Origin: Hydractinia symbiolongicarpus
Taxonomy: Eukaryota; Cnidaria; Hydrozoa; Anthoathecata; Hydractiniidae
Assembly (NCBI RefSeq): GCF_029227915.1
Contig: NC_079877.1
Location: forward strand, 682,001 to 746,000
Direction of reading: 5' to 3'
Length of the DNA: 64,000 nucleotides
Below, piece by piece: positions 1 to 13,100 of this stretch. The notes under the pieces were generated by a model that saw nothing but the letters and a program-made list of their open reading frames with translations, was not told where the DNA came from and ran no database searches. Position numbers and translations under genes: made by a program. Every line of letters starts with the position of its first letter. Positions within the stretch are counted from its first letter, which is position 1.

Positions 1-203
1 AGAAAGTACCCAGGGAGTAAACTCATTTCCCGAACGATTTTTTAAATTATTTTTTCACCACTAAAACGCATGAGACTTGTAGTTTTCAGGAATGTTTTCA
101 TTTTTGATGAGACGCTTAATGAAAGAAGTTTAATCGCCGGCAAACGAAAACCCGCGATTTCCCGTAAATCCCGGGCTTGGCCCGTATAGTCGAATGTATA
201 CAA

Positions 204-1218
204 AGAAAGTACCCTGTGAGTAAACTCATTTCCCGAACGATTTTTTAAATTATTTTTTCACCACTAAAACGTATGAGACTTGTAGTTTTCAAAAATGTTT
301 TCATTTTTGATGAAACGCTGTATAAAAAAAGTTCAATCGCCGGCAAACGAAAACCCGCGATTTCCCGTAAATCCCGGGCTTGGCCCGTATAGTCGAATGT
401 ATACAAAGAAAGTACCCTGTGAGTAAACTCATTTCCCGAACGATTTTTTAAATTATTTTTTCACCACTAAAACGTATGAGACTTGTAGTTTTCAAAAATG
501 TTTTCATTTTTGATGAGACGCTGTATAAAAAAAGTTCAATCGCCGGCAAACGAAAACCCGCGAATTCCCGTAAATCCCGGACTCGGCCCGTATAGTCAAA
601 AGTATACAAAGAAATACCCAAGGAGTAAACTCATTTCCCGAACGATTTTTTAAATTACTTTTTCACCACTTAAACGTATGAGAACTGTAGTTTTCAAGAA
701 TGTTTTCATTTTTGATGAGACGCTGAATAAAAGAAGTTTAATCGCCGGCAAACGAAAACCTGCGATTTCCCCTAAATCCCGGACTCGGCCCGTATAGTCA
801 AAAGTCTACAAAGAAAATACCCAGGGAGTAAACTCATTTCCCGAACGATTTTTTAAATTATTTTTTCACCACTAAAACGTATGAGACTTGTAGTTTTCAA
901 AAATGTTTTCATTTTTGATGAGGCGCTGAATAAAAGAAGTTTAATCGCCGGCATACGAAAACCGGCAATTTCCCGTAAATCCCGTGCTTGGCCCGTATAG
1001 TCGAGCATATACAAAGAAAGTACCCTCTGAGTAAACTCATTTCCAGAACGATTTTTTAAATTACCTTTTCACCACTAAAACGAATGAGACTTGTAGTTTT
1101 CAATAATTGTTTTTATTTTTGATGAGACGCTGAATAAAAGAAGTTTAATCGCCGGCAAACGAAAACCCGCGATTTCCCGTAAATCCCGTGCTTGGCCCGT
1201 ATAGTCGAGCATATACAA
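204..1218. repeat. Five-monomer block shared with the right end of the window
   Basis: Five consecutive monomers (starts near 204, 407, 610, 812 and 1015) carry a distinctive order of variants. Two have GCTGTATAAAAAAAGTTCAA. One has CACTTAAACG with GAGAACTG and AATTACTTTTTC. One has GAGGCGCTG with CATACGAAAACCGGCAA. One has ACCTTTTCACC with AACGAATGAG. The same order of the same variants occurs at 60631-61645, so the two blocks are paralogous copies rather than random monomers. Both are 1015 bp by my count. Confidence 0.85.
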
Positions 1219-3021
1219 AGAAAGTACCCTGTGAGTAAACTCATTTCCAGAACGATTTTTTAAATTATCTTTTCACCACTAAAACGCATGAGACTTGTAG
1301 TTTTCAAATATGTTTTCATTTTTGATGAGACACGGAATAAAAAAAGTTTAATCGCCGGCAAACGAAAACCCGCGAATTCCCGTAAATCCCGGACTCGGCC
1401 CGTATAGTCGAATGTATACAAAGAAAGTACCCTGTGAGTAAACTCATTTCCCGAACGATTTTTTAAATTATTTTTTCACCACTAAAACGCATGAGACTTG
1501 TAGTTTTCAAAAATGTTTTCATTTCTGATGAGACGCTGAATAAAAGAAGTTTAATTGCCGGCAAACGAAAACCCCCGATTTCCCGCAAATCCCGTGCTTG
1601 GCCCGTATAGTCGAGTATATACAAAGAAAGTACACTGTGAGTAAACTCATTGTCAGAACGATTTTTTAAATTATCTTTTCACCACTAAAACGTATGAGAC
1701 TTGTAATTTTCAAAAATGTTTTCATTTTTGATGAGACGCTGAATAAAAGAAGTTTAATCGCCGGCAAACGAAAACCCGCGATTTCCCGTAAATCCCGTGC
1801 TTGGCCCGTATAGTCGAGCATATACAAAGAAAGTACCCTGTGAGTAAACTCATTTCCAGAATGATTTTTTAAATTATCTTTTCACCACTAAAACGCATGA
1901 GACTTGTAGTTTTCAAAAATGTTTTCATTTTTGATGAGACACGGAATAAAAGAAGTTTAATCGCCGGCAAACGAAAACCCGCGAATTCCCGTAAATCCCG
2001 GACTCGGCCCGTATAGTCGAATGTATACAAAGAAAGTACCCTGTGAGTGATCTCATTTTCCGAACGATTTTTTAAATTATTTTTTCACCACTAAAACGCA
2101 TGAGACTTGTAGTTTTCAAAAATGTTTTCATTTTTGATGAGACGCTGAATAAAAGAAGTTTAATCGCCGGCAAACGAAAACCCGTGATTTCCCGCAAATC
2201 CCGTGCTTGGCCCGTATAGTCGAGTATATACAAAGAAAGTACCCTGTGAGTAAACTCATTTCCCAAACGATTTTTTAAAGTATCTTTTACCACTAAAACG
2301 TATGAGACTTGTAGTTTTCAAAAATGTTTTCATTTTTGATGAGACGCTGAATAAAAGAAGTTTAATCGCCGGCAAACGAAAACCCGCGATTTCCCGTAAA
2401 TCCCGGACTCGGCCCGTATAGTCAAAAGTATACAAAAAAGTACCCTGCGAGTAAACTCATTTCCAGAACGATTTTTTAAATTATCTTTTCACCACTAAAA
2501 CGCACGAGACTTGTAGTTTTCAAAAATGTTTTCATTTTTGATGAGACGCTGAATAAAAGAAGTTTAATCGCCGGCAAACGAAAACCCGCGAATTCCTGTA
2601 AATCCCGGACTCGGTCCATATAGTCAAAAGTATACAAAGAAAATACCCAGGGAGTAAATTTATTTCCAAAACGATTTTTTAAATTATCTTTTCACCACTA
2701 AAACGCATGAGACTTGTAGTTTTCAAAAATGTTTTCATTTTTGATGAGACGCTGAATAAAAGATGTTTAATCACCGGCAAACGAAAAGCCGCGATTTCCC
2801 GTAAATCCCGGACTCGGCCCGTATAGTCAAAAGTATACAAAGAAAGTACCCAGGGAGTAAACTCATTTCCCGAACGATTTTTTAAATTATTTTTTCACCA
2901 CTAAAACGCATGAGACTTGTAGTTTTCAGGAATGTTTTCATTTTTGATGAGACGCTTAATGAAAGAAGTTTAATCTCCGGCAAACGAAAACCCGCGATTT
3001 CCCGTAAATCCCGGGCTTGGC

Positions 3022-6000
3022 CCGTATAGTCGAATGTATACAAAGAAAGTACCCTGTGAGTAAACTCATTTCCCGAACGATTTTTTAAATTATTTTTTTA
3101 CCACTAAAACGTATGAGACTTGTAGTTTTTAAAAATGTTTTCATTTTTGATGAGACACTGTATAAAAAAAGTTCAATCGCCGGCAAACGAAAACCCGCGA
3201 ATTCCCGTAAATCCCGGACTCGGCCCGTATAGTCAAAAGTATACAAAGGAAATACCCAAGGAGTAAACTCATTTCCCGAACGATTTTTTAAATTATTTTT
3301 TCAGCACTTAAACGTATGAGAACTGTAGTTTTCAAGAATGTTTTCATTTTTGATGAGACGCTGAATAAAAGAAGTTTAATCGCCGGCAAACGAAAACCCG
3401 CGATTTCCCGTAAATCCCGCACTCGGCCCGTATAGTCAAAAGTATATAAAGAAAGTATCCTGCGAGTAAACTCATTTCCAGAACGATTTTTTAAATTATC
3501 TTTTCACCACTAAAACGCACGAGACTTGTAGTTTTCAAAAATGTTTTCATTTTTGATGAGACGCTGAATAAAAGAAGTTTAATCGCCGGCAAACGAAAAC
3601 CCGCGATTTTCCCTAAATTCCGGACTCGGCCCGTATAGTCAAAAGTATATATAGAAACTACCCAGGTAGTAAACTCATTCCCCGAACGATTTTTTCAATT
3701 ATTTTTTGACCACTAAAACCCATGAGACTTGTAGTTTTCAGGAATGTTTTCATTTTTGATGAGACGCTTAATGAAAGAAGTTTAATCGCCGGCAAACGAA
3801 AACCCGCGATTTCCCGTAAATCCCGGGCTTGGCCCGTATAGTTGAATGTATACAAAGAAAGTACCCTGTGAGTAAACTCATTTCCCAAACGATTTTTTAA
3901 ATTATCTTTTCACCACTAAAACGCATCAGACTTGTAGTTTTCAAAAATGTTTTCATTTTTGATGAGACACGGAATAAAAGAAGTTTAATCGCCGGCAAAC
4001 GAAAACCCGCGAATTCCCGTAAATCCCGGACTCGGCCCGTATAGTCGAATGTATACAAAGAAAGTACCCTGTGAGTGAACTCATTTCCCGAACGATTTTT
4101 TAAATTATTTTTTCACCACTAAAACGCATGAGACTTGTAGTTTTTAAAAATGTTTTCATTTTTGATGAGACGCTGAATAAAAGAAGTTTAATCGCCAGCA
4201 AACCAAAACCCGCGATTTCCCGCAAATCCCGTGCTTGGCCCGTATAGTCGAGTATATACAAAGAAAGTACCCTGTGAGTAAACTCATTTCCACAACGATT
4301 TTTTAAATTATCTTTTCACCACTAAAACGTATGAGACTTGTAGTTTTCAAAAATGTTTTCATTTTTGATGAGACACGGAATAAAAGAAGTTTAATCGCCG
4401 GCAAACGAAAACCCGCGAATTCCCGTAAATCCCGGACTCGGCCCGTATAGTCGAATGTATACAAAGAAAGTACCCTGTGAGTGAACTCATTTCCCGAACG
4501 ATTTTTTAAATTATCTTTTCACCACTAAAACGCATGAGACTTGTAGTTTTCAAAAATGTTTTCATTTTTGATGAGACGCTGAATAAAAGAGTTTTAATCG
4601 CCGGCAAACGAAAACCCGCGATTTCCCCTAAATCCCGGACTTGGCCCGTATAGTCAAAAGTATATAAAGAAACTACCCAGGTAGTAAACTCATTTCCCGA
4701 ACGATTTTTTAAATTATTTTTTGACCACTAAAACCCATGAGACTTGTAGTTTTCAGGAATGTTTTCATTTTTGATGACACGCTTAATGAAAGAAGTTTAA
4801 TCGCCGGCAAACGAAAACCCGCGATTTTCCGTAAATCCCGGGCTTGGCCCGTATAGTCGAATGTATACAAAGAAAGTACCCTGTGAGTAAACTCATTTCC
4901 CAAACGATTTTTTAAATTATCTTTTCACCACTAAAACGCATGAGACTTGTAGTTTTCAAAAATGTTTTCATTTTTGATGAGACACGGAATAAAAGAAGTT
5001 TAATCGCCGGCAAAAGAAAACCCGCGAATTCCCGTAAATCCCGGACTCGGCCCGTATAGTCGAATGTATACAAAGAAAGTACCCTGTGAGTAAACTCATT
5101 TTCCGAACGATTTTTTAAATTATTTTTTCACCACTAAAACGCATGAGACTTGTAGTTTTCAAAAATGTTTTCATTTTTGATGAGACGCTGAATAAAAGAA
5201 GTTTAATCGCCGGCAAACAAAAACCCCCGATTTCCCGCAAATCCCGTGCTTGGCCCGTATAGTCGAGTATATACAAAGAAAGTACCCTGTGAGTAAACTC
5301 ATTTCCAGAACGATTTTTTAAATTATCTTTTCACCACTAAAACGTAGGAGACATGTAGTTTTCAAAAATGTTTTCATTTTTGATGAGACGCTGAATAAAA
5401 GAAGTTTAATCGCCGGCAAACGAAAACCCGCGATTTTCCGTAAATCCCGTGCTAGGCCCGTATAGTCGAGCATATACAAAGAAAGTACCCTGTGAGTAAA
5501 CTCATTTCCAGAACGATTTTTTAAATTATCTTTTCACCACTAAAACGCATGAGACTTGTATTTTTCAAAATGTTTTCATTTTTGATGAGACACGGAATAA
5601 AAGAAGTTTAATCGCCGGCAAACGAAAACCCGCGAATTCCCGTAAATCCCGGACTCGGCCCGTATAGTCAAATGTATACAAAGAAAGTACCCTGTGAGTA
5701 AACTCATTTCCCGAACGATTTTTTAAATTATCTTTTCACCACTAAAACGCATGAGACTTGTAGTTTTCAAAAATGTTTTCATTTTTGATGAGACGCTGAA
5801 TAAAAGATGTTTAATCACCGGCAAAGGAAAAGCCGCGATTTCCCGTAAATCCCGGACTCGGCCCGTATAGTCAAAAGTATACAAAGAAAGTACCCAGGGA
5901 GTAAACTCATTTCCCGAACGATTTTTTAAATTATTTTTTCACCACTAAAGCGCATGAGACTTGTAGTTGTCAAAAATGTTTTCATTTTTGATGAGACGCT

Positions 6001-9000
6001 GAATAAAAGAAGTTTAATCGCCGGCAAACGAAAACCCGCGATTTCCCGTAAATCCCGGACTCGGCCCGTATAGTCAAAAGTATACAAAAAAGTACCCTGC
6101 GAGTAAACTCATTTCCAGAACGATTTTTTAAATTATCTTTTCACCACTAAAACCCACGAGACTTGTAGTTTTCAAAAATGTTTTCATTTTTGATGAGACG
6201 CTGAATAAAAGAAGTTTAATCGCCGGCAAACGAAAACCCGCGAATTCCTGTAAATCCCGGATTCGGTCCGTATAGTCGAATGTATACAAAGAAAGTACCC
6301 TGTGAGTGAACTCATTTCCCGAACGATTTTTTAAATTATCTTTTCACCACTAAAACGCATGAGACTTGTAGTTTTCAAAAATGTTTTCATTTTTGATGAG
6401 ACGCTGAATAAAAGAGTTTTAATCGCCGGCAAACGAAAACCCGCGATTTCCCCTAAATCCCGGACTCGGCCCGTATAGTCAAAAGTATATAAAGAAACTA
6501 CCCAGGTAGTAAACTCATTTCCCGAACGATTTTTTAAATTATTTTTTGACCACTAAAACCCATGAGACTTGTAGTTTTCAGGAATGTTTTCATTTTTGAT
6601 GACACGCTTAATGAAAGAAGTTTAATCGCCGGCAAACGAAAACCCGCGATTCTCCGTAAACCCCGGGCTTGGCCCGTATAGTCGAATGTATACAAAGAAA
6701 GTACCCTGTGAGTAAACTCATTTCCCAAACGATTTTTTAAATTATCTTTTCACCACTAAAACGCATGAGACTTGTAGTTTTCAAAAATGTTTTCATTTTT
6801 GATGAGACACGGAATAAAAGAAGTTTAATCGCCGGCAAAAGAAAACCCGCGAATTCCCGTAAATCCCGGACTCGGCCCGTATAGTCGAATGTATACAAAG
6901 AAAGTACCCTGTGAGTAAACTCATTTCCCGAACGATTTTTTAAATTATTTTTTTACCACTAAAACGTATGAGACTTGTAGTTTTTAAAAATGTTTTCATT
7001 TTTGATGAGACACTGTATAAAAAAAGTTCAATCGCCGGCAAACGAAAACCCGCGAATTCCCGTAAATCCCGGACTCGGCCCGTATAGTCAAAAGTATACA
7101 AAGGAAATACCCAAGGAGTAAACTCATTTCCCGAACGATTTTTTAAATTATTTTTTCAGCACTTAAACGTATGAGAACTGTAGTTTTCAAGAATGTTTTC
7201 ATTTTTGATGAGACGCTGAATAAAAGAAGTTTAATCGCCGGCAAACGAAAACCCGCGATTTCCCGTAAATCCCGCACTCGGCCCGTATAGTCAAAAGTAT
7301 ATAAAGAAAGTATCCTGCGAGTAAACTCATTTCCAGAACGATTTTTTAAATTATCTTTTCACCACTAAAACGCACGAGACTTGTAGTTTTCAAAAATGTT
7401 TTCATTTTTGATGAGACGCTGAATAAAAGAAGTTTAATCGCCGGCAAACGAAAACCCGCGATTTTCCCTAAATTCCGGACTCGGCCCGTATAGTCAAAAG
7501 TATATATAGAAACTACCCAGGTAGTAAACTCATTCCCCGAACGATTTTTTCAATTATTTTTTGACCACTAAAACCCATGAGACTTGTAGTTTTCAGGAAT
7601 GTTTTCATTTTTGATGAGACGCTTAATGAAAGAAGTTTAATCGCCGGCAAACGAAAACCCGCGATTTCCCGTAAATCCCGGGCTTGGCCCGTATAGTTGA
7701 ATGTATACAAAGAAAGTACCCTGTGAGTAAACTCATTTCCCAAACGATTTTTTAAATTATCTTTTCACCACTAAAACGCATCAGACTTGTAGTTTTCAAA
7801 AATGTTTTCATTTTTGATGAGACACGGAATAAAAGAAGTTTAATCGCCGGCAAACGAAAACCCGCGAATTCCCGTAAATCCCGGACTCGGCCCGTATAGT
7901 CGAATGTATACAAAGAAAGTACCCTGTGAGTGAACTCATTTCCCGAACGATTTTTTAAATTATTTTTTCACCACTAAAACGCATGAGACTTGTAGTTTTT
8001 AAAAATGTTTTCATTTTTGATGAGACGCTGAATAAAAGAAGTTTAATCGCCGGCAAACCAAAACCCGCGATTTCCCGCAAATCCCGTGCTTGGCCCGTAT
8101 AGTCGAGTATATACAAAGAAAGTACCCTGTGAGTAAACTCATTTCCACAACGATTTTTTAAATTATCTTTTCACCACTAAAACGTATGAGACTTGTAGTT
8201 TTCAAAAATGTTTTCATTTTTGATGAGACACGGAATAAAAGAAGTTTAATCGCCGGCAAACGAAAACCCGCGAATTCCCGTAAATCCCGGACGCGGCCCG
8301 TATAGTCGAATGTATACAAAGAAAGTACCCTGTGAGTGAACTCATTTCCCGAACGATTTTTTAAATTATCTTTTCACCACTAAAACGCATGAGACTTGTA
8401 GTTTTCAAAAATGTTTTCATTTTTGATGAGACGCTGAATAAAAGAGTTTTAATCGCCGGCAAACGAAAACCCGCGATTTCCCCTAAATCCCGGACTCGGC
8501 CCGTATAGTCAAAAGTATATAAAGAAACTACCCAGGTAGTAAACTCATTTCCCGAACGATTTTTTAAATTATTTTTTGACCACTAAAACCCATGAGACTT
8601 GTAGTTTTCAGGAATGTTTTCATTTTTGATGACACGCTTAATGAAAGAAGTTTAATCGCCGGCAAACGAAAACCCGCGATTTTCCGTAAATCCCGGGCTT
8701 GGCCCGTATAGTCGAATGTATACAAAGAAAGTACCCTGTGAGTAAACTCATTTCCCAAACGATTTTTTAAATTATCTTTTCACCACTAAAACGCATGAGA
8801 CTTGTAGTTTTCAAAAATGTTTTCATTTTTGATGAGACACGGAATAAAAGAAGTTTAATCGCCGGCAAAAGAAAACCCGCGAATTCCCGTAAATCCCGGA
8901 CTCGGCCCGTATAGTCGAATGTATACAAAGAAAGTACCCTGTGAGTAAACTCATTTTCCGAACGATTTTTTAAATTATTTTTTCACCACTAAAACGCATG

Positions 9001-10120
9001 AGACTTGTAGTTTTCAAAAATGTTTTCATTTTTGATGAGACGCTGAATAAAAGAAGTTTAATCGCCGGCAAACAAAAACCCCCGATTTCCCGCAAATCCC
9101 GTGCTTGGCCCGTATAGTCGAGTATATACAAAGAAAGTACCCTGTGAGTAAACTCATTTCCAGAACGATTTTTTAAATTATCTTTTCACCACTAAAACGT
9201 AGGAGACATGTAGTTTTCAAAAATGTTTTCATTTTTGATGAGACGCTGAATAAAAGAAGTTTAATCGCCGGCAAACGAAAACCCGCGATTTCCCGTAAAT
9301 CCCGTGCTAGGCCCGTATAGTCGAGCATATACAAAGAAAGTACCCTGTGAGTAAACTCATTTCCAGAACGATTTTTTAAATTATCTTTTCACCACTAAAA
9401 CGCATGAGACTTGTAGTTTTCAAAATGTTTTCATTTTTGATGAGACACGGAATAAAAGAAGTTTAATCGCCGGCAAACGAAAACCCGCGAATTCCCGTAA
9501 ATCCCGGACTCGGCCCGTATAGTCAAATGTATACAAAGAAAGTACCCTGTTAGTAAACTCATTTCCCGAACGATTTTTTAAATTATCTTTTCACCACTAA
9601 AACGCATGAGACTTGTAGTTTTCAAAAATGTTTTCATTTTTGATGAGACGCTGAATAAAAGATGTTTAATCACCGGCAAACGAAAAGCCGCGATTTCCCG
9701 TAAATCCCGGACTCGGCCCGTATAGTCAAAAGTATACAAAGAAAGTACCCAGGGAGTAAACTCATTTCCCGAACGATTTTTTAAATTATTTTTTCACCAC
9801 TAAAGCGCATGAGACTTGTAGTTGTCAAAAATGTTTTCATTTTTGATGAGACGCTGAATAAAAGAAGTTTAATCGCCGGCAAACGAAAACCCGCGATTTC
9901 CCGTAAATCCCGGACTCGGCCCGTATAGTCAAAAGTATACAAAAAAGTACCCTGCGAGTAAACTCATTTCCAGAACGATTTTTTAAATTATCTTTTCACC
10001 ACTAAAACCCACGAGACTTGTAGTTTTCAAAAATGTTTTCATTTTTGATGAGACGCTGAATAAAAGAAGTTTAATCGCCGGCAAACGAAAACCCGCGAAT
10101 TCCTGTAAATCCCGGATTCG
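3022..10120. repeat. Higher-order repeat, 19 monomers, ~3855-bp shift (about 1.8 units)
   Basis: Copy 1 is about 3022-6876 and copy 2 about 6877-10120. Private variants recur at a constant 3855-bp offset. The run with seven T before ACCACT plus AGTTTTTAAAAATG is at 3061-3145 and again from 6916. GTATATATAGAAACTACC lies near 3648 and 7503, and GCATCAGACTTG near 3923 and 7778. Copy 1 also contains an internal 9-monomer duplication: about 4451-5060 matches about 6276-6885 at 1825 bp. Copy 2 stops matching near 10130, where the linker changes type. Ends are estimated by eye to within about 50 bp. Confidence 0.88.
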
Positions 10121-13100
10121 GTCCGTATAGTCAAAAGTATACAAAGAAAATACCCAGGGAGTTAACTCATTTCCAAAACGATTTTTTAAATTATCTTTTC
10201 ACCACTAAAACGCATGAGACTTGTAGTTTTCAAAAATGTTTTCATTTTTGATGAGACGCTGAATAAAAGAGGTTTAATCGCCGGCAAACGAAAACCCGCG
10301 ATTTCCCCTAAATCCCGGACTCGGCCCGTATAGTCAAAAGTATATAAAGAAAGTACCCAGGGAGTAAACTCATTTCCCGAACGATTTTTTAAATTATTTT
10401 TTCACCACTAAAGCGCATGAGACTTGTAGTTTTCAGGAATGTTTTCATTTTTGATGAGACGCTTAATGAAAGAAGTTTAATCGCCGGCAAACGAAAACCC
10501 GCGATTTCCCGTAAATCCCGGGCTTGGCCCGTATAGTCGAATGTATACAAAGAAAGTACCCTGTGAGTAAACTCATTTCCCGAACGATTTTTTAAATTAT
10601 TTTTTCACCACTAAAACGTATGGGACTTGTAGTTTTCAAAAATGTTTTTATTTTTCATGAGACGCTGTATAAAAAAAGTTCAATCGCCGGCAAACGAAAA
10701 ACCGCGAATTCCCGTAAATCCCGGACTCGGCCCGTATAGTCGGATGTATACAAAGAAAGTACCCTGTGAGTAAACTCATTTCCCGAACGATTTTTTAAAT
10801 TATTTTTTCACCACTAAAGCGCATGAGACTTGTAGTTTTCAAAAATGTTTTCATTTTTGATGAGACGCTGAATAAAAGAAGTTTAATCGCCGGCAAACGA
10901 AAACCCGCGATTTCCCGTAAATCCCGGAATCGGCCCGTATAGTCAAAAGTATACAAAAAAGTACCCTGCGAGTAAACTCGTTTCCAGAACGATTTTTTAA
11001 ATTATCTTTTCACCACTAAAACGCACGAGACTTGTAGTTTTCAAAAATTTTTTCATTTTTGATGAGACGCTGAATAAAAGAAGTTTAATCGCCGGCAAAC
11101 GAAAACCTGCGAATTCCTGTAAATCCCGGATTCGGTCCGTATAGTCAAAAGTATACAAAGAAAATACCCAGGGAGTAAACTCATTTCCAAAACGATTTTT
11201 TAAATTATCTTTTCACTACTAAAACGCATGAGACTTGTAGTTTTCAAAAATGTTTTCATTTTTGATGAGACGCTGAATAAAAGAGGTTTAATCGCCGGCA
11301 AACGAAAACCCGCGATTTCCCCTAAATCCCGGACTCGGCCCGTATAGTCAAAAGTATATAAAGAAACTACCCAGGGAGTAAACTCATTTCCCGAACGATT
11401 TTTTAAATTATTTTTTCACCACTAAAACGCACGAGACTTGTAGTTTTCAAAAATGTTTTCATTTTTGATGAGACGCTGAATAAAAGAAGTTTAATCGCCG
11501 GCAAACGAAAACCCGCGAATTCCTGTAAATCCCGGATTCGGTCCGTATAGTCAAAAGTATACTAAGAAAATACCCAGGGAGTAAACTCATTTCCCGAACG
11601 ATTTTTTAAATTATCTTTTCACCACTAAAACGCATGAGACTTGTAGTTTTCAAAAATGTTTTCATTTTTGATGAGACGCTGAATAAAAGAGTTTTAATCG
11701 CCGGCAAACGAAAACCCGCGATTTCCCCTAAATCCCGGACTCGGCCCGTATAGTCAAAAGTATATAAAGAAACTACCCAGGTAGTAAACTCATTTCCCGA
11801 ACGATTTTTTAAATTATTTTTTGACCACTAAAACCCATGAGACTTGTAGTTTTCAGGAATGTTTTCATTTTTGATGACACGCTTAATGAAAGAAGTTTAA
11901 TCGCCGGCAAACGAAAACCCGCGATTTCCCGTAAATCCCGGGCTTGGTCCGTATAGTCGAATGTATACAAAGAAAGTACCCTGTGAGTAAACTCATTTCC
12001 CAAACGATTTTTTAAATTATCTTTTCACCACTAAAACGCATGAGACTTGTAGTTTTCAAAAATGTTTTCATTTTTGATGAGACACGGAATAAAAGAAGTT
12101 TAATCGCCGGCAAAAGAAAACCCGCGAATTCCCGTAAATCCCGGACTCGGCCCGTATAGTCGAATGTATACAAAGAAAGTACCCTGTGAGTAAACTCATT
12201 TTCCGAACGATTTTTTAAATTATTTTTTCACCACTAAAACGCATGAGACTTGTAGTTTTCAAAAATGTTTTCATTTTTGATGAGACGCTGAATAAAAGAA
12301 GTTTAATCGCCGGCAAACGAAAACCCCCGATTTCCCGCAAATCCCGTGCTTGGCCCGTATAGTCGAGTATATACAAAGAAAGTACCCTGTGAGTAAACTC
12401 ATTTCCAGAACGATTTTTTAAATTATCTTTTCACCACTAAAACGTAGGAGACATGTAGTTTTCAAAAATGTTTTCATTTTTGATGAGACGCTGAATAAAA
12501 GAAGTTTAATCGCCGGCAAACGAAAACCCGCGTTTCCCGTAAATCCCGTGCTTGGCTCGTATAGTCGAGCATATACAAAGAAAGTACCCTGTGAGTAAAC
12601 TCATTTCCAGAACGATTTTTTAAATTATCTTTTCACCACTAAAACGCATGAGACTTGTAGTTTTCAAAAATGTTTTCATTTTTGATGAGACACGGAATAA
12701 AAGAAGTTTAATCGCCGGCAAACGAAAACCCGCGAATTCCCGTAAATCCCGGACTCGGCCCGTATAGTCAAATGTATACAAAGAAAGTACCCTGTGAGTA
12801 AACTCATTTCCCGAACGATTTTTTAAATTATCTTTTCACCACTAAAACGCATGAGACTTGTAGCTTTCAAAAATGTTTTCATTTTTGATGAGACGCTGAA
12901 TAAAAGATGTTTAATCACCGGCAAACGAAAAGCCGCGATTTCCCGTAAATCCCGGACTCGGCCCGTATAGTCAAAAGTATACAAAGAAAGTACCCAGGGA
13001 GTAAACTCATTTCCCGAACGATTTTTTAAATTATTTTTTCACCACTAAAGCGCATGAGACTTGTAGTTGTCAAAAATGTTTTCATTTTTGATGAGACGCT

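Noticed and set aside
30-56. Phased T-runs (TTTTTT-AAATTA-TTTTTT) as an intrinsically bent locus
   Set aside because: The runs are about 15 bp apart, not one helical turn, so strong curvature cannot be claimed by eye; a curvature calculation would be needed.
204-406. Satellite derived from a tRNA, 5S rRNA or SINE
   Set aside because: No convincing A-box/B-box pair, cloverleaf or 5S internal control region was seen in the monomer.
4660-4680. TATAAAG words in some linkers as TATA-box promoters
   Set aside because: They are a one-base variant of the common TATACAAAG linker, with no downstream gene and no other promoter element.
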